Below are positions 35,772 to 46,267 of a DNA stretch of 64,000 nucleotides, piece by piece; within the stretch, counting starts at the first letter, position 1, and each line of letters begins with the position of its first letter. A model generated the notes under the pieces. It saw only the letters and a list, made by a program, of their open reading frames with translations, was not told where the DNA came from and did not search any database. The stretch spans positions 186,001 to 250,000 of the forward strand of contig NZ_FUYM01000005.1 of the NCBI RefSeq assembly GCF_900167915.1. Direction: 5' to 3'. The DNA is from Rhizorhabdus histidinilytica. GTDB lineage: Bacteria; Pseudomonadota; Alphaproteobacteria; Sphingomonadales; Sphingomonadaceae. A program made the translations under genes and the position numbers.

Positions 35772-37342
35772 GCATGAACAGCGAAGGCCGCGTGACGCGC
35801 CCGGAAACCACCGTCGCGGCAGCGCAGGCCCCGGCGACCTTCACAGGCAACCGCGCGCTGATGCTCGAGGAAGGCCTGATCTTCGAGCGCGACGACTATG
35901 CCCGCACCGGGGTCGACCTGCCCGAGGCACCACGCGTCGCGGGCCGCCTCGGCGGGCTAGAGCGCAGCCGCCCGATCGGCCTGCCCGGCCTGACCGAGCC
36001 CGAGGCGGTGCGCCACTACACCCGCCTCAGCCGGCAGAATTACGCGATCGACCTCGGCCTGTTCCCGCTCGGCTCGTGCACGATGAAGCATAACCCGCGC
36101 CTCAACGAGAAGATGGCGCGCCTGCCCGGCTTCGCCGACATCCACCCGCTCGCGCCGGTCGATACGGTGCAGGGCGCGCTGGCGGTGATCGACGAGCTGG
36201 CCCAGTGGCTGATCACCCTGACCGGCATGCACGCCGTCGCGATGAGCCCCAAGGCCGGCGCGCATGGCGAGCTGTGCGGCCTGCTCGCGATCCGCGCCGC
36301 GCACGACGCGGCGGGCAGCGACCGATCGGTGATCCTGGTCCCCGAATCGGCGCACGGCACCAACCCGGCGACCGCCGCCTTCTGCGGCTACAAGGTCGAG
36401 AACATCCCGGCGACCGCCGACGGCCGGGTCGACCTCGCCGCGCTGACCGCCCGGCTCGGCCCCGACGTCGCCGGGGTGATGATCACCAATCCCAACACCT
36501 GCGGCCTGTTCGAGCGCGACATGAAGCGCATCTCGGACGCGGTCCATGCGGCTGGCGGCTATGTCTATTGCGACGGCGCCAACTTCAACGCGATCGTCGG
36601 CCGGGTGCGCCCCGGCGACCTCGGCATCGATGCGATGCACATCAACCTGCACAAGACCTTCTCGACCCCGCATGGCGGCGGCGGTCCCGGCTCGGGCCCG
36701 GTGGTGCTGTCGGAGGCGCTGGCGCCCTACGCTCCCCTGCCCTTCGTTGCCAGGCAGGCCGACGGCAGCTTCAAGCTGGTCGAGGAGGAGACGGCGGGCG
36801 AGGATCATCCCGGCAGCTTCGGCCGCATGACCGCCTTCCACGGCCAGATGGGCATGTTCACCCGCGCGCTCACCTATATCCTCAGCCATGGCGCCGACGG
36901 CCTGCGCCAGGTATCCGAGGATGCGGTGCTCAACGCCAACTATGTCCTGCGCAGCCTCGACGACCTGCTCGACGCGCCGTTCGGCGACAGCGGCCCGTGC
37001 ATGCACGAGGCGCTGTTCAGCGACGAGGGGCTGGCGCAGGGGTTCACCACGCTCGACATCGCCAAGGGGCTGATCGACGAGGGCTTCCACCCGATGACGA
37101 TGTACTTCCCGCTCGTCGTCCACGGCGCGATGCTGATCGAGCCGACCGAGACCGAGAGCAAGGCGGCGCTCGACCAGTTCATCGGCGCGCTGCGCTCGGT
37201 GGCGAGCCGTGCCAGGGCCGGAGACGAGGCGCTCAAGGCCGCCCCCGCGCTCGCCCCGCGGCGCCGCCTCGACGAGACCGCCGCCGCGCGCAAGCCCGTG
37301 CTGGTGTGGAAGGACGACGCACTTCCGCAGGCGGCGGAGTAA
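35768..37342 (+). CDS. gcvPB: Glycine dehydrogenase (decarboxylating) subunit 2
   Basis: 524 aa, PLP-bearing half of P protein. The cofactor lysine is in [35 protein letters not shown] and [15 protein letters not shown] are also characteristic. Last gene of the riboswitch-controlled gcvT-H-PA-PB operon. Its stop lies 6 bp from the stop of the convergent katE, leaving no room for a separate terminator. Confidence 0.96.
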   Translation: MSMNSEGRVTRPETTVAAAQAPATFTGNRALMLEEGLIFERDDYARTGVDLPEAPRVAGRLGGLERSRPIGLPGLTEPEAVRHYTRLSRQNYAIDLGLFPLGSCTMKHNPRLNEKMARLPGFADIHPLAPVDTVQGALAVIDELAQWLITLTGMHAVAMSPKAGAHGELCGLLAIRAAHDAAGSDRSVILVPESAHGTNPATAAFCGYKVENIPATADGRVDLAALTARLGPDVAGVMITNPNTCGLFERDMKRISDAVHAAGGYVYCDGANFNAIVGRVRPGDLGIDAMHINLHKTFSTPHGGGGPGSGPVVLSEALAPYAPLPFVARQADGSFKLVEEETAGEDHPGSFGRMTAFHGQMGMFTRALTYILSHGADGLRQVSEDAVLNANYVLRSLDDLLDAPFGDSGPCMHEALFSDEGLAQGFTTLDIAKGLIDEGFHPMTMYFPLVVHGAMLIEPTETESKAALDQFIGALRSVASRARAGDEALKAAPALAPRRRLDETAAARKPVLVWKDDALPQAAE

Positions 37343-37348
37343 GCCCCT

Positions 37349-39454
37349 TCAGGCCGGCAGGCCTGCGGCGTCGAGGTCGACCTTCAGCTCGCGGTCCCAG
37401 AAGCGGAGCCGGCCGCAGGCGGTGACGAACGCCTTCGCGTCGGCCTTGCCGGTCAGTGCGACGAAGCCTTCGTCGATGTCCTCGGGCGCGATCCCCGCCT
37501 TCTCGAACAGCAGCGTCGCCGCCTCGCTGTGGCCGATGAATTTGCAGTGGGCGAAGGCGTCGCTGACGAAGTCCCTGGCGGTCTTGTCCTGGGCGAGCAT
37601 CGCCGCCCCTTCGGGCGAGAGGATGACGGCGATCGCATCGTAGAGCACCGACGACCCGCCGTCGATCTTCTGCTGTGCCTCGATCATGGCGCCGTCCGAC
37701 AACCGCGCGCCCGTTATATGCGGCGCCACGATCTCGCATACGCCGCGCTCGGCCGTGACGGTTTCGATCAGGCCGTTGACGATGGCCGCATCGGCGCCGT
37801 GGCTGACGAGGATGCCGAGCTTGCGCCCTTCGAATCGCATCGGCCCCCGCTTGACGATCGACAGGGCGTCGGAAGGCGGCAGATCGGTGCGCGGCTCGAT
37901 CGCCGCTGGATGCGGCTCGGGCAGTCGGGGCAGGCCGAGGCCGGTCGCGACCGCCTGCGCCAGGTCGGGATGGATGTTGCGCAGATGTGCGACCATCCGT
38001 TCGCGGATGTCCGGGCGCAGGCATTTGCTGAGCTCGAACACCAGCGCATCGCCGATATGCTTCTGCTCGATCGGCGTCTGGCTGACGAAGAACTGCCGCG
38101 CCTGGCTATAATGGTCGGCGAAGGTCGCCGAGCGGACCTGCTGGCGGCTGCCGTTCTCGGCCGCGGCGAAATGGCGATAGCCGGTCGCGGGGTCCTCCTT
38201 CGGCCCCACGCCCCAGCTGTTCGGTTCGTAGTTTACCCGGCCGCGCGGGTTGCGCATCGCCATGTGCCCGTCCTGCTGATGGTTGTGGATCGGGCAGCGC
38301 GGCGCATTGATCGGGATATGGGTGAAGTTGGGCGAGCCGAGCCGCTTCAGCTGGGTATCGAGATAGGAGAAGTTGCGCCCCTGCAGCAGCGGATCGTTCG
38401 AGAAGCCGATGCCCGGCACGACGTTCTGCGTGCAGAAGGCGACCTGCTCGGTCTCCGCGAAGAAATTGTCGACCCGGCCGTCGAGCACGAAGCGGCCGAT
38501 GATCTCCACCGGCACCTGTTCCTCGGGAATGATCTTGGTCGGGTCGAGGACGTCGAATTCGAAGCGCTCGGCGAAATCATCGTCGAACAGCTGGACGCCC
38601 AGGTCCCATTCGGGCGGCATGCCCGCCTCGATCGCGTCCCACAGGTCCCGGCGATGGAAATCGGGATCGGCGCCGTTGATCTTCAGCGCCTCATTCCACA
38701 GCACCGACTGCAGGCCCAGCCGGGGCTTGAAGTGGAATTTGACGAAGCAGCCCTCGCCCTTCGCGTTGATCAGCCGGAAGCTGTGGACGCCGAACCCCTC
38801 CATGAAGCGGAAGGAGCGGGGGATCGCCCGGTCCGACATGACCCACATGATCATGTGCATGCTTTCGGGCGTCAGGCTGATGAAGTCCCAGAAATTGTCA
38901 TGCGCGGTCTGCGCCTGGGGGAATTCACGGTCGGGCGCGGGCTTGGCGGCGTGGATCAGGTCGGGGAATTTGATCGCGTCCTGGATGAAGAACACCGGGA
39001 TGTTGTTCGCGACGATGTCCCAGTTGCCCTGCTTGGTATAGAATTTCGCCGCGAAGCCGCGGACATCGCGGGACAGGTCGAACGATCCCTTGTTGCCGAT
39101 CACGGTCGAGAAGCGGACGAACATCGGCGTCGTCTCGCCGACCTCGGTAAGCACCGCCGCGGTGGTATAGTCGCTGAGCGACCTGTCGAGGGTGAAGCGC
39201 CCGTGGACGCCATAGCCGCGCGCATGGACGACCCGCTCGGGAATCCGCTCATGATCGAAGTGGAAGATCTTCTCCCGGAAATGGAAGTCCTCCAGCAGCG
39301 TGGGGCCCTGCTCGCCGATCTTCAGCGAATTCTGGTCGTCGGCCACGGCGACGCCCTGCTGGGTGGTGAGGACGGTCTCCTCTCCCTCGCTGGGGGTCTG
39401 GTGGGTCTCGCCGCCGGTGCCGGGGTTGCGCTTCGCATAGAAAGGGTCGGCCAT
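37349..39454 (-). CDS. katE: Large-subunit monofunctional catalase (KatE, HPII type)
   Basis: 701 aa. Clade 2 haem catalase. Catalytic His in [14 protein letters not shown], Asn in the HDNFWDF region stretch, and the proximal Tyr in [15 protein letters not shown]. After residue ~560 there is a flavodoxin/GATase1-like C-terminal domain ([35 protein letters not shown]) that marks the large catalases. The Met at 39454 has GGAGGAGC upstream. Stands alone; stress or stationary-phase control is usual in the family but no site is evident. Confidence 0.95.
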   Translation of the reverse strand: MADPFYAKRNPGTGGETHQTPSEGEETVLTTQQGVAVADDQNSLKIGEQGPTLLEDFHFREKIFHFDHERIPERVVHARGYGVHGRFTLDRSLSDYTTAAVLTEVGETTPMFVRFSTVIGNKGSFDLSRDVRGFAAKFYTKQGNWDIVANNIPVFFIQDAIKFPDLIHAAKPAPDREFPQAQTAHDNFWDFISLTPESMHMIMWVMSDRAIPRSFRFMEGFGVHSFRLINAKGEGCFVKFHFKPRLGLQSVLWNEALKINGADPDFHRRDLWDAIEAGMPPEWDLGVQLFDDDFAERFEFDVLDPTKIIPEEQVPVEIIGRFVLDGRVDNFFAETEQVAFCTQNVVPGIGFSNDPLLQGRNFSYLDTQLKRLGSPNFTHIPINAPRCPIHNHQQDGHMAMRNPRGRVNYEPNSWGVGPKEDPATGYRHFAAAENGSRQQVRSATFADHYSQARQFFVSQTPIEQKHIGDALVFELSKCLRPDIRERMVAHLRNIHPDLAQAVATGLGLPRLPEPHPAAIEPRTDLPPSDALSIVKRGPMRFEGRKLGILVSHGADAAIVNGLIETVTAERGVCEIVAPHITGARLSDGAMIEAQQKIDGGSSVLYDAIAVILSPEGAAMLAQDKTARDFVSDAFAHCKFIGHSEAATLLFEKAGIAPEDIDEGFVALTGKADAKAFVTACGRLRFWDRELKVDLDAAGLPA

Positions 39455-39631
39455 GATGCTCCTCCTCGGCATGAAGCCCGCCCAACGGATGAGATCGATA
39501 CCGGTCGCCGCCGGCGCCAGCGGTCTCGACGAAGCGTAGTCGTTTCCCGACCGGATGCCGCGCGCTTCCGGCCTGGACGGTGCCGGCGGCATCCGGGATG
39601 ACGAGGCCGCCGGGAGGACTATAAGCACGCC

Positions 39632-40237
39632 ATGACCGACGCCCGCCGCTTCGCCCCCGCCACCGCGCGCAACCGCGAGCCGATCGCCGCGATCCTGCGC
39701 GACGTGCTCCCTCCCGAAGGCACCGTGCTCGAAGTGGCCAGCGGCACCGGCGAGCATGCGATCTTCCTCGCGCAGGCCTTCCCGCACCTCGTCTGGCTGC
39801 CGAGCGATCCCGACCCGTCGGCGATCGCCTCGATTCGCGCCTGGGCCGAGGCGGTGCGCCTGCCCAACCTCCGTCCCCCGCTGACGATCGATGCCGCCGC
39901 CGCCGACTGGCCGGTCGACCGCGCCGACGCGATGCTGTGCGTCAACATGGTCCATATCAGCCCGTGGGAGGCGACGGTCGGCCTGATGCGCGCGGCCGGG
40001 AGACTTCTGCCGGCTGGCGCGCCGCTGGTCCTCTACGGCCCCTATTTCCAGCAGGGCGTCGAGACGGCGCCCAGCAACCTCGCCTTCGACGCCGACCTGC
40101 GCCGCCGCGATCCGCGCTGGGGCCTGCGCCGGCTGGAGGATGTCGTCGCGCTGGCCGGGGGCGAGGGGCTGCGGCTGGAGGCGGTCCACCCGATGCCGGC
40201 CAACAACCTGACCGTCGTGCTCCGCCGCGAGGGCTGA
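39632..40237 (+). CDS. DUF938 SAM-dependent methyltransferase-like protein
   Basis: 201 aa. Opens with [22 protein letters not shown], then a class I methyltransferase motif [21 protein letters not shown], and the family-specific [17 protein letters not shown], all typical of DUF938. Human METTL26 belongs to the same family; the substrate is unknown. It ends 4 bp from the convergent panE-like gene. Confidence 0.88.
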   Translation: MTDARRFAPATARNREPIAAILRDVLPPEGTVLEVASGTGEHAIFLAQAFPHLVWLPSDPDPSAIASIRAWAEAVRLPNLRPPLTIDAAAADWPVDRADAMLCVNMVHISPWEATVGLMRAAGRLLPAGAPLVLYGPYFQQGVETAPSNLAFDADLRRRDPRWGLRRLEDVVALAGGEGLRLEAVHPMPANNLTVVLRREG

Positions 40238-40241
40238 CCGA

Positions 40242-41210
40242 TCAGGCTGCGGCCGCGCGCGGCGGGTGCAGCCAGGCGGCCATCGCCGCGACCGCCCTGG
40301 CGACCGGCATCGGATGGACATGATCGCCGGCGAGGTCGAGCACCGCCTGGGCGATCGCCGCGAGTTCCAGCGGGCGGCCCGCGATCGCGTCCTGCGCCAT
40401 CGAGGTGAGGAAGGGCCCCGCGCGGCGGGTGATCGCGACCAGATCGTCGACGCTTTCGCGCGGCGCCTGGCCGTCGAGCGCGGCGAGTGCCAGCGTCTCC
40501 GCCAGGATCGCGCGAACGATGCCGAGCAGGCGATCGTCGTCGCACATCTGCGCCAGCGTCGCGCGGCTGACGGCCGACAGCGGGTTAGTGGCGAGATTCA
40601 GCGCGATCTTGCTCCACAGCACCTGCCGGATCGACGGCGCCACCGGACAAGCGATCCCCGCGCCTTCCAGCGCGGTGGCGATCCCGGGCAGGGCGTCGTC
40701 GCCGCCGGCCACCGCGCCAATCACCATCCGCTCGCCGCCCTGCGATTCGACCATGCCGTCGGCGTCGAGCGCGGCGCGCAGGAACAGGACGGCGCCGACC
40801 ACGCTCGCAGGGTCGATCGCCGCGGCCAGCCGCCCGCCCGGATCGACCGCCTCGATCGCGCCACCCGGTGCGCCGTCCGCCTGGCGGTACCACCAGGGCA
40901 GGCCGTTGCAGAGCGGGACGATGCTGGTGCCGGCATGGCGCGCCGCGACGATCGCGTGGAGCAAGGCGGGCAGCGCGTCGGCCTTGACCGCGAGGAACAG
41001 CGTGTCGCAGGCGATCGCCGCCCCGCTCTCGGCGACCGCCGGCCGCGCCGCCTGCACCGTGTCGCCGATGCGGACGCGCAGTCCGTCGCGTTCCACCGCC
41101 GCGCGGCGCGGTCCCCGCGCGAACAGCACGACCTCCTCGCCCGCCGCGGCGAGGCGGCAGGCGATGGTGCTGCCGATCGCGCCGGCGCCGATCACGCCGA
41201 ACCGCGCCAT
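40242..41210 (-). CDS. Ketopantoate reductase family protein (ApbA/PanE-like)
   Basis: 322 aa. N-terminal Rossmann motif [21 protein letters not shown], then [21 protein letters not shown] and a C-terminal helical domain with [17 protein letters not shown], including the Lys-Asn pattern of ketopantoate reductases. It probably reduces a 2-oxo acid with NADPH; ketopantoate is the classical substrate but many paralogues act elsewhere. Two nt separate it from the upstream aminotransferase, so a joint role in 2-oxo-acid/amino-acid metabolism is possible. Confidence 0.85.
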   Translation of the reverse strand: MARFGVIGAGAIGSTIACRLAAAGEEVVLFARGPRRAAVERDGLRVRIGDTVQAARPAVAESGAAIACDTLFLAVKADALPALLHAIVAARHAGTSIVPLCNGLPWWYRQADGAPGGAIEAVDPGGRLAAAIDPASVVGAVLFLRAALDADGMVESQGGERMVIGAVAGGDDALPGIATALEGAGIACPVAPSIRQVLWSKIALNLATNPLSAVSRATLAQMCDDDRLLGIVRAILAETLALAALDGQAPRESVDDLVAITRRAGPFLTSMAQDAIAGRPLELAAIAQAVLDLAGDHVHPMPVARAVAAMAAWLHPPRAAAA

Positions 41211-41212
41211 GG

Positions 41213-42415
41213 TCAGGCGGCCGAGCGCATCTGCGCCGCACGCAACGCCGCGACGAAGCCGTCGACGCGCTCGGCGGCGAGCCCGGCGATGTTGATCCGG
41301 CCCGAATCGGGAATGTAGACCGCATGGTCGCCGCGCAGCCGCGCGACGAGCTCGGCGCCGAACGGCAGCAGGCTGAACATGCCCGACTGTCCCGCGACGG
41401 GGCCGAGGTCGATCGCGCCGACGACGCCATGGCCGGCGAGCGCCTGCCGCACCGCGTGGACGCGGGCGACCATCGCCGCCAGCTCCTGCCGCCAGTCGGC
41501 CGCGAGCGCCGCGTCGCCGAGGATGGTCGCGACGACCGCCGCGCCATGGTCGGGCGGCATCGACCAACTCGTCCGCGCCAGCGCCTGGAGGTTGCCGGTG
41601 ATCAGATCACGCAACGCCCCGCCCCGGTTGATGCTGAACAGCGCGCCGGCCCGCTCCCGGTAGAGCCCGAAATTCTTGCTGCACGAATAGGTCAGCAGCG
41701 CATGGGGCAGCCGGTCGAGCAGCGCGCTGAGCCGCTCGCTATCCTCGTCCAGCGATCGGCCGAAGCCATGATAGGCGATGTCGATCAGCGGCACGACCCC
41801 GCGCGCGGCCAGCGCGTCGGCGATCGCGGCGAGGGCATCGGGCATCAGGTCGACCCCGGTCGGATTGTGGCACAGCGGCTGGAGCAGGAAAGCGTCGCCG
41901 GGCGCGGCGGCGGCGATGATGTCGAGCATGCGGTCGACCAGCGGCGCCTGGGTTGCGATGTCGAAGGCGGGGAAGCAGCGCACGTCGAGCCGCGCCTCGC
42001 CGAGCAGCGGCAGGTGGTTCGACCAGGTCGGGGTGCCGACCCAGATGGTGCGATCGGGCTTGCCCGCCGCGAGCAGCTCGGCGGCGAGCCGCAGCGCCGC
42101 GGTGCCGCCCGGCGTCTGGATCGCGGCGACGTCCTGCGCGTCCACCCCCGGCATCACCAGCGCGCGGACATGGTCGAGGAACACGGCGTTGCCCAGGATG
42201 CCGAGATAGGCCTTGGTCGGCTGGGTCTCCGCGAGCCGATGCTCGGCCGCCTTCACCGCGCGCATCACCGGGGTCCGTCCGGCCTCGTCGCGATAGACGC
42301 CGACGCTGAGGTCGAGGCGCGACGGCCGCCGGTCGGCGCCCGCGATCTGCGCGAGCGACAGCAGGGGGTCGGCGGGCTGGGGCTGGAGGCAGGGGAAGGG
42401 CACGGATCGTCTCAC
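41213..42415 (-). CDS. Aspartate/aromatic amino acid aminotransferase (class I)
   Basis: About 400 aa, PLP fold type I of the AspC/TyrB group: LSVGVYRDEAGRTPVMRAV, KAYLGILGN, QTPGGTAALRLAAELL, LLQPLCHNPTGVDL and the cofactor lysine in LLTYSCSKNFGLYRERAGAL. Transfers the amino group between aromatic or acidic amino acids and 2-oxoglutarate. The start is uncertain: GTG codons at 42415 and 42403 are both possible. Divergent from an Lrp-type regulator, its likely controller. Confidence 0.88.
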   Translation of the reverse strand: MRRSVPFPCLQPQPADPLLSLAQIAGADRRPSRLDLSVGVYRDEAGRTPVMRAVKAAEHRLAETQPTKAYLGILGNAVFLDHVRALVMPGVDAQDVAAIQTPGGTAALRLAAELLAAGKPDRTIWVGTPTWSNHLPLLGEARLDVRCFPAFDIATQAPLVDRMLDIIAAAAPGDAFLLQPLCHNPTGVDLMPDALAAIADALAARGVVPLIDIAYHGFGRSLDEDSERLSALLDRLPHALLTYSCSKNFGLYRERAGALFSINRGGALRDLITGNLQALARTSWSMPPDHGAAVVATILGDAALAADWRQELAAMVARVHAVRQALAGHGVVGAIDLGPVAGQSGMFSLLPFGAELVARLRGDHAVYIPDSGRINIAGLAAERVDGFVAALRAAQMRSAA

Positions 42416-42513
42416 TGCTGGCCCGCGACATGTGCGGGCGCCATGATCCTAGCGAAGGCATAGCGAACGCGGCTTGCGTTGTTGCGGTGTTTTGCCCATG
42501 ATTGCGGCCTCGC

Positions 42514-42539
42514 GTGCATGAATTGGCCCTATGATGCAC
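42514..42539. promoter_or_regulatory. Candidate operator between aminotransferase and lrp-like gene
   Basis: GTGCAT (42514-42519) and ATGCAC (42534-42539) form an inverted repeat whose half-site centres are 20 bp apart, about two helical turns, in the 162-bp divergent gap. Such spacing suits a dimeric regulator like the adjacent Lrp protein; binding is inferred only. Confidence 0.3.
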
Positions 42540-42577
42540 ATCGCTTTCATCAGGCTGGGAACAGGGGAAGACGTGCC

Positions 42578-43057
42578 ATGTCCTCCAACGGCAAGCTCGA
42601 CGGGTTCGACCGCAAGATCCTCGCCTGCGTGCAGGAGAATGGCGGCATCGGCCCGAGCGAGCTCAGCACCATGATCCACCTGTCGCCGGCGCAATGCTCG
42701 CGCCGGCTGCAGCGGCTGAAGGACGAGGGCTATGTCGAGAAGATCGCCGGCATCCTCGCCCGGCCGCGGCTCAACCTCAACGTCTCCTCCTACATCATCG
42801 TCAAGATCAAGGACCATGGCGCCGATACCGAGACGCGCTTCAAGCAGCTCGTCGACGCGCTGCCCGAAGTCACCTCGTGCGAATATATCGCCGGCGATGC
42901 CGACTATATCCTGCGCGTCGTAACCCGCGATCTCGAAAGCTATTCGGAGTTCATCTCGAACAAGCTGATGGTCGGCGGCGACATCGTCTCGATCCGGTCG
43001 AACATCATCCTCAAGGGGATGAAGCAGACCACGGCGCTGCCGCTCGACTATTGCTGA
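42578..43057 (+). CDS. Lrp/AsnC family transcriptional regulator
   Basis: 159 aa. N-terminal winged HTH: LDGFDRKILACVQENGGIGP, SELSTMIHLSPAQCSRRLQRLKDEG; C-terminal RAM/AsnC ligand domain with YIAGDADYILRVVTRDLESY. AGGGGAAG stands 8 nt before the ATG; an upstream ATG at 42479 is unlikely. Divergent from an aminotransferase and followed by a class II aldolase gene, so probably a local regulator of amino-acid or 2-oxo-acid use as well as of itself. Confidence 0.92.
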   Translation: MSSNGKLDGFDRKILACVQENGGIGPSELSTMIHLSPAQCSRRLQRLKDEGYVEKIAGILARPRLNLNVSSYIIVKIKDHGADTETRFKQLVDALPEVTSCEYIAGDADYILRVVTRDLESYSEFISNKLMVGGDIVSIRSNIILKGMKQTTALPLDYC

Positions 43058-43137
43058 CCGGCGCCCGGCCGATGCAACGGCTTTGCATTGTCCAAGGCCG
43101 AAGGTTCCTTGAAGATAGTTGTTTGCGCCATTCCGGG

Positions 43138-43194
43138 ATTTTCAGAAAATTTCGAGCGCCATGCTTTAGAAATATGATGATGTTTTGCGCAAAA
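43138..43194. promoter_or_regulatory. Two AT-rich palindromes upstream of the aldolase gene
   Basis: ATTTTC-A-GAAAAT (43138-43150) and TTTTGCGCAAAA (43183-43194) are perfect palindromes whose centres are ~44 bp apart, about four helical turns, so they face the same side of the DNA. They lie just upstream of the putative promoter at 43218 and directly after the Lrp-type gene. Lrp proteins favour repeated AT-rich symmetric sites. Confidence 0.4.
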
Positions 43195-43217
43195 TCGACC
43201 TGATGCGATCGCATTCC

Positions 43218-43246
43218 TTGACACCCTGCTGCGGCGGTCGATAGCT
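43218..43246 (+). promoter_or_regulatory. Possible promoter of the class II aldolase gene
   Basis: A perfect TTGACA at 43218-43223, with GATAGC or ATAGCT 16-17 bp further on as a weak -10, about 60 nt before the start codon. Confidence 0.4.
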
Positions 43247-43302
43247 TTTCCCGATCGGCGGCGCCGCCCCGCCGCACGCGCCGGACAGCAGAGGAACATG
43301 CC

Positions 43303-44037
43303 ATGGCCAGCATTCCGTCGGACGAAGCGCGGCTTCGCCAGCAGCTCACCGACTTCTACCATCTGGTCGATTATTTCGGCTGGTCGGAGCTGATCTTCAA
43401 CCATATCTCGGCGCGGCTGCCGGGGCCCGACCATCATTATCTCGTCAATCCGTTCGGGCTCGACTATCGCGAGGTGCGCCCCGACAACCTGCTGGTCGTC
43501 GACGTTGCCGGCAACAAGCTCTGCTCGTCCAACCATGACGCCAACCCGGCCGGTTTCGCGCTGCATGGCGTGATCCACCAGAATCGGCCCGACGCGATGT
43601 GCGTAGCGCACACCCACAGCAACGCGCTGTCGGCGGTGGCGATGAAGCGCGACGGCTTCGACCACAACAACTTCTACGGCGCGCAGCTGTTCGGCCGGGT
43701 CGGCTATCATGATTTCGAGGGCATCACCCTCTATGACGACGAGCGGCCGCGCATGCTCGAAAGCCTCGGCGACAAGCATGTGCTCGTCTTGCGCAACCAT
43801 GGCGTCGCGGTGTGTGAGCGCGACATCCCGACCACCTTCATGCTGCTCTGGACCGCCCAGCGCGCCGCCGAGATCCAGTGCATGGCGGGCCAGGCCGGCG
43901 GCGCCGACGTCCCCCTGCCCGATGAGGTCAAGCAGCGCTGCGCCGCCGACGCGCTGCGGCTCGTCGAGCACGCCCAGTTCGCCGAGTTGGTGTTCGACGC
44001 TCAGGTGCGCCGGATGAAGCAGCAGCGCGGCTGGTAG
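43303..44037 (+). CDS. Class II aldolase/adducin family protein
   Basis: 244 aa. Metal-dependent aldolase/epimerase fold: WSELIFNHISARLPG, FALHGVIHQNRPDAMCVAHTHSNALSAV (zinc histidines of HTHS) and VLVLRNHGVAVCERDI (third zinc His). Relatives split or decarboxylate sugar phosphates and hydroxy acids; the substrate is not evident and no sugar operon surrounds it. A lone gene after the Lrp-type regulator, with AT-rich palindromes in its leader. Convergent with rsmD, 7 bp away. Confidence 0.88.
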   Translation: MASIPSDEARLRQQLTDFYHLVDYFGWSELIFNHISARLPGPDHHYLVNPFGLDYREVRPDNLLVVDVAGNKLCSSNHDANPAGFALHGVIHQNRPDAMCVAHTHSNALSAVAMKRDGFDHNNFYGAQLFGRVGYHDFEGITLYDDERPRMLESLGDKHVLVLRNHGVAVCERDIPTTFMLLWTAQRAAEIQCMAGQAGGADVPLPDEVKQRCAADALRLVEHAQFAELVFDAQVRRMKQQRGW

Positions 44038-44044
44038 GGCCGGC

Positions 44045-44566
44045 TCAGGGCGCCGAGCGCAGCAAGGTGATCCGCGCCTTGCCGTGGACCCGCTCGGCTT
44101 CCACGGTGAAGCCGGGCACCGCCACCGCCTCGTCGCGCGCCGTCTCGATGCTCGCCCAGCCGCCCGGCGCCAGCCCGATCGCGGGCAGCACCTTCTGGCC
44201 GAGGCCGGTGCCGTAGGGCGGGTCGATCAGCACCAGGTCATAGGCGCCGCCCGCGAAGCTTTCCGCTGCGATCGTCCGGACCTCCGCCGCGGCGCCGAGC
44301 TTGGCGATGTTCGCCCGCAGCGCCTCGACCGCCGCCCGGTCGCGCTCGACGAAGGTGCAGCGGGCCGCACCGCGCGACAGCGCTTCCAGCCCCAGCGCGC
44401 CGGTGCCGGCGCAGACGTCGGCCACTGCCAGCCCCTCGAAGCTGCCGAGCCGACTCGCGAGCATCGAGAACAGCGCCTCGCGGGTGCGGTCAGAGGTCGG
44501 CCGGGTCGCCTGCCCCTGCGGCGCGATCAGCGGCCGGCCGCGCCACTGGCCGGCGATGATCCTCAT
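44045..44566 (-). CDS. rsmD: 16S rRNA (guanine966-N2)-methyltransferase
   Basis: 173 aa. MRIIAGQWRGRPLIAP and RPTSDRTREALFSML are RsmD signatures; SAM motif I is VADVCAGTGALGLEALSRGA and the catalytic DPPY box is LVLIDPPYGTGLG. Methylates G966 of 16S rRNA during 30S assembly. Overlaps the upstream rluB-like gene by 4 nt (ATGA), so both rRNA modifiers are translated together. Confidence 0.95.
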   Translation of the reverse strand: MRIIAGQWRGRPLIAPQGQATRPTSDRTREALFSMLASRLGSFEGLAVADVCAGTGALGLEALSRGAARCTFVERDRAAVEALRANIAKLGAAAEVRTIAAESFAGGAYDLVLIDPPYGTGLGQKVLPAIGLAPGGWASIETARDEAVAVPGFTVEAERVHGKARITLLRSAP

Positions 44567-45423
44567 TCCCGGCCGCCCTTCAGCGTCTTGCGGAAGGCGA
44601 CGAGCTGGTGCTGGGCGATCTCGCCGACCTCGCCCGGCTGGAGATCGCCGAGCTCGAACGCGCCATAGGCGATGCGGATCAGCCGCGACACTTCGAGACC
44701 GAGATGCTCGAGCACGCGGCGCACCTCGCGGTTGCGGCCCTCGCGCAGCTTCATCTCGATCCAGACATTGGCGCCGGTGCGGCGTTCCATGTTCGCGTCG
44801 ATCGATCCGTAGCGGACGCCGTCGATCTCGACGCCCTCGATCAGCGCTTCGAGCTGTTCCTGATGGACGTTGCCATAGGCGCGGGCGCGGTAGACGCGCT
44901 CGACCCCGGTCGAAGGCAGTTCGAGCTGGCGCTTGAACTCGCCGTCGGTGGTCAGCAGCAGCAGCCCTTCGGTGTTGAGGTCGAGCCGACCGACCGGCAT
45001 CACCCGCGGCAGCCCGGCGGGCAGCCGGTCGTAGATGGTCGGCCGGCCCTTGGGATCGCGCTCGGTGGTGAGCAGCCCCCGGGGCTTGTGGAACAGGAAC
45101 AGGCGGGTCGCCTCGGGCGCCGCCACCGGCTTGCCGTCCACCGTCACGCCCTTGAGCGAGGTGAGCAGCGTCGCCGGAGTGTCGATCGCCGCACCGTCGA
45201 TCGCGACGCGGCCGTCGGCGATCATCCGCTCGATCTCGCGGCGCGAGGCGATGCCGGCGCGCGCAAGCAGCTTGGCGATGCGTTGCGGCTCGCGTCCGCC
45301 CTTGGCGGCGGCGCGGGCGGGGTGCGGGTTGGCCGGGGCGGCGGGCGCGGTGCGCGCCTGGCGGCGGCCGCGCTTCGGCGGCGGCAGGGCCTTGCCCGGC
45401 GGAGTCTTCTGAGGGGGACGCAT
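44563..45423 (-). CDS. rluB: RsuA/RluB-family rRNA pseudouridine synthase
   Basis: 286 aa. A basic Pro/Ala/Lys-rich N-terminal tail (about 1-45), an S4 RNA-binding domain (RIAKLLARAGIASRREIERM), then the catalytic domain with FHKPRGLLTTERDPKGRPT and the active-site Asp in PVGRLDLNTEGLLLLTTDG. The family contains RluB, RluE, RluF and RsuA; the long basic extension and fusion to rsmD by overlap favour RluB (23S U2605), but this is not certain. Confidence 0.85.
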   Translation of the reverse strand: MRPPQKTPPGKALPPPKRGRRQARTAPAAPANPHPARAAAKGGREPQRIAKLLARAGIASRREIERMIADGRVAIDGAAIDTPATLLTSLKGVTVDGKPVAAPEATRLFLFHKPRGLLTTERDPKGRPTIYDRLPAGLPRVMPVGRLDLNTEGLLLLTTDGEFKRQLELPSTGVERVYRARAYGNVHQEQLEALIEGVEIDGVRYGSIDANMERRTGANVWIEMKLREGRNREVRRVLEHLGLEVSRLIRIAYGAFELGDLQPGEVGEIAQHQLVAFRKTLKGGRE

Positions 45424-45469
45424 CGCCGCGATGTAGCGCCGGCGGGCGTCGCGTGCCAGTTCTATCGGG

Positions 45470-46156
45470 TCAGTCCGCCGCCTCGGCGATCTGGGTAAGA
45501 TAATCGGGATCGACGATCCGGATCTTGCCCTGGGTCAGCTCGATCACTCCCTCGCTCGCCCATGCGGCGAGCTGGCGGTTGATATTCTCTCGGCTGATGC
45601 CGACGAAGCTGCCGAGCTCGGACTGGCTGAGGTCGCGGGTCAGCTTGGCGCCGTGCATCTTCTGGTCGGTGAGCCGCTTGAGGTAGCGGGCGAGGCGCGG
45701 CGCGGTGGTGAAGGCGCGGTCGCTCTCGATCGTGCTGTCGGTCTCGCGCAGCCGGCGCGCCATCTCGCGCAGCAGCCGTACCGCCACCTTGGGATGGCGT
45801 TCGAGGAAGCCGAAGAAGCTGGCGCGCGGGATACGGAGCAGCCGCCCCGGCCACATCGCGGTCGCCGAGGCAGTACGCGGCTGGCCGTCGAGCACCGCGA
45901 TCTCGCCCAGCACCGCGCCCGCCTCGGCATAGTCGAGGATGATCTCGCGCCCGTTCGGCGTCACCAGCGAGATGCGCACCACGCCATCGAGGATCAGGAC
46001 CAGAGAGGTGCCCTCGTCGCCCTGGCGCAATATCTCCTCGTTCGAGCGGGTCGGCTGGAGCGAGCCGACCGACAGCAGGTCGGCCAGTTCGGCATCGTCG
46101 CAATCCGCGAAGACGCTGCCCTTCGGCAGGTGCGCGGCGAGTTCGGCTGGTGTCAT
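45470..46156 (-). CDS. Crp/Fnr family transcriptional regulator
   Basis: 228 aa from the Met at 46156. Cyclic-nucleotide-binding beta-roll (about 15-125: EILRQGDEGTSLVLILDGVV, GAVLGEIAVLDGQPRTASATA) and C-terminal HTH_Crp with LSQSELGSFVGISRENINRQLAAWASEGVIEL. The cNMP pocket keeps GEIAVLDGQPRTASA, close to the cAMP-binding GE...RTA pattern; no Fnr-type N-terminal cysteine cluster is visible. Targets unknown. rluB and rsmD follow on the same strand after 46 bp. Confidence 0.9.
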   Translation of the reverse strand: MTPAELAAHLPKGSVFADCDDAELADLLSVGSLQPTRSNEEILRQGDEGTSLVLILDGVVRISLVTPNGREIILDYAEAGAVLGEIAVLDGQPRTASATAMWPGRLLRIPRASFFGFLERHPKVAVRLLREMARRLRETDSTIESDRAFTTAPRLARYLKRLTDQKMHGAKLTRDLSQSELGSFVGISRENINRQLAAWASEGVIELTQGKIRIVDPDYLTQIAEAAD

Positions 46157-46267
46157 CAAAGCCCCCCAACACGCGGCGACGCCCCATCGCCCGATTCGAG
46201 CCTGCCGCGCGCCCGTCGATTCGGCAAGCAATTGCGCCGTTTATCGGTGATTTCACACGTTAAGCGA

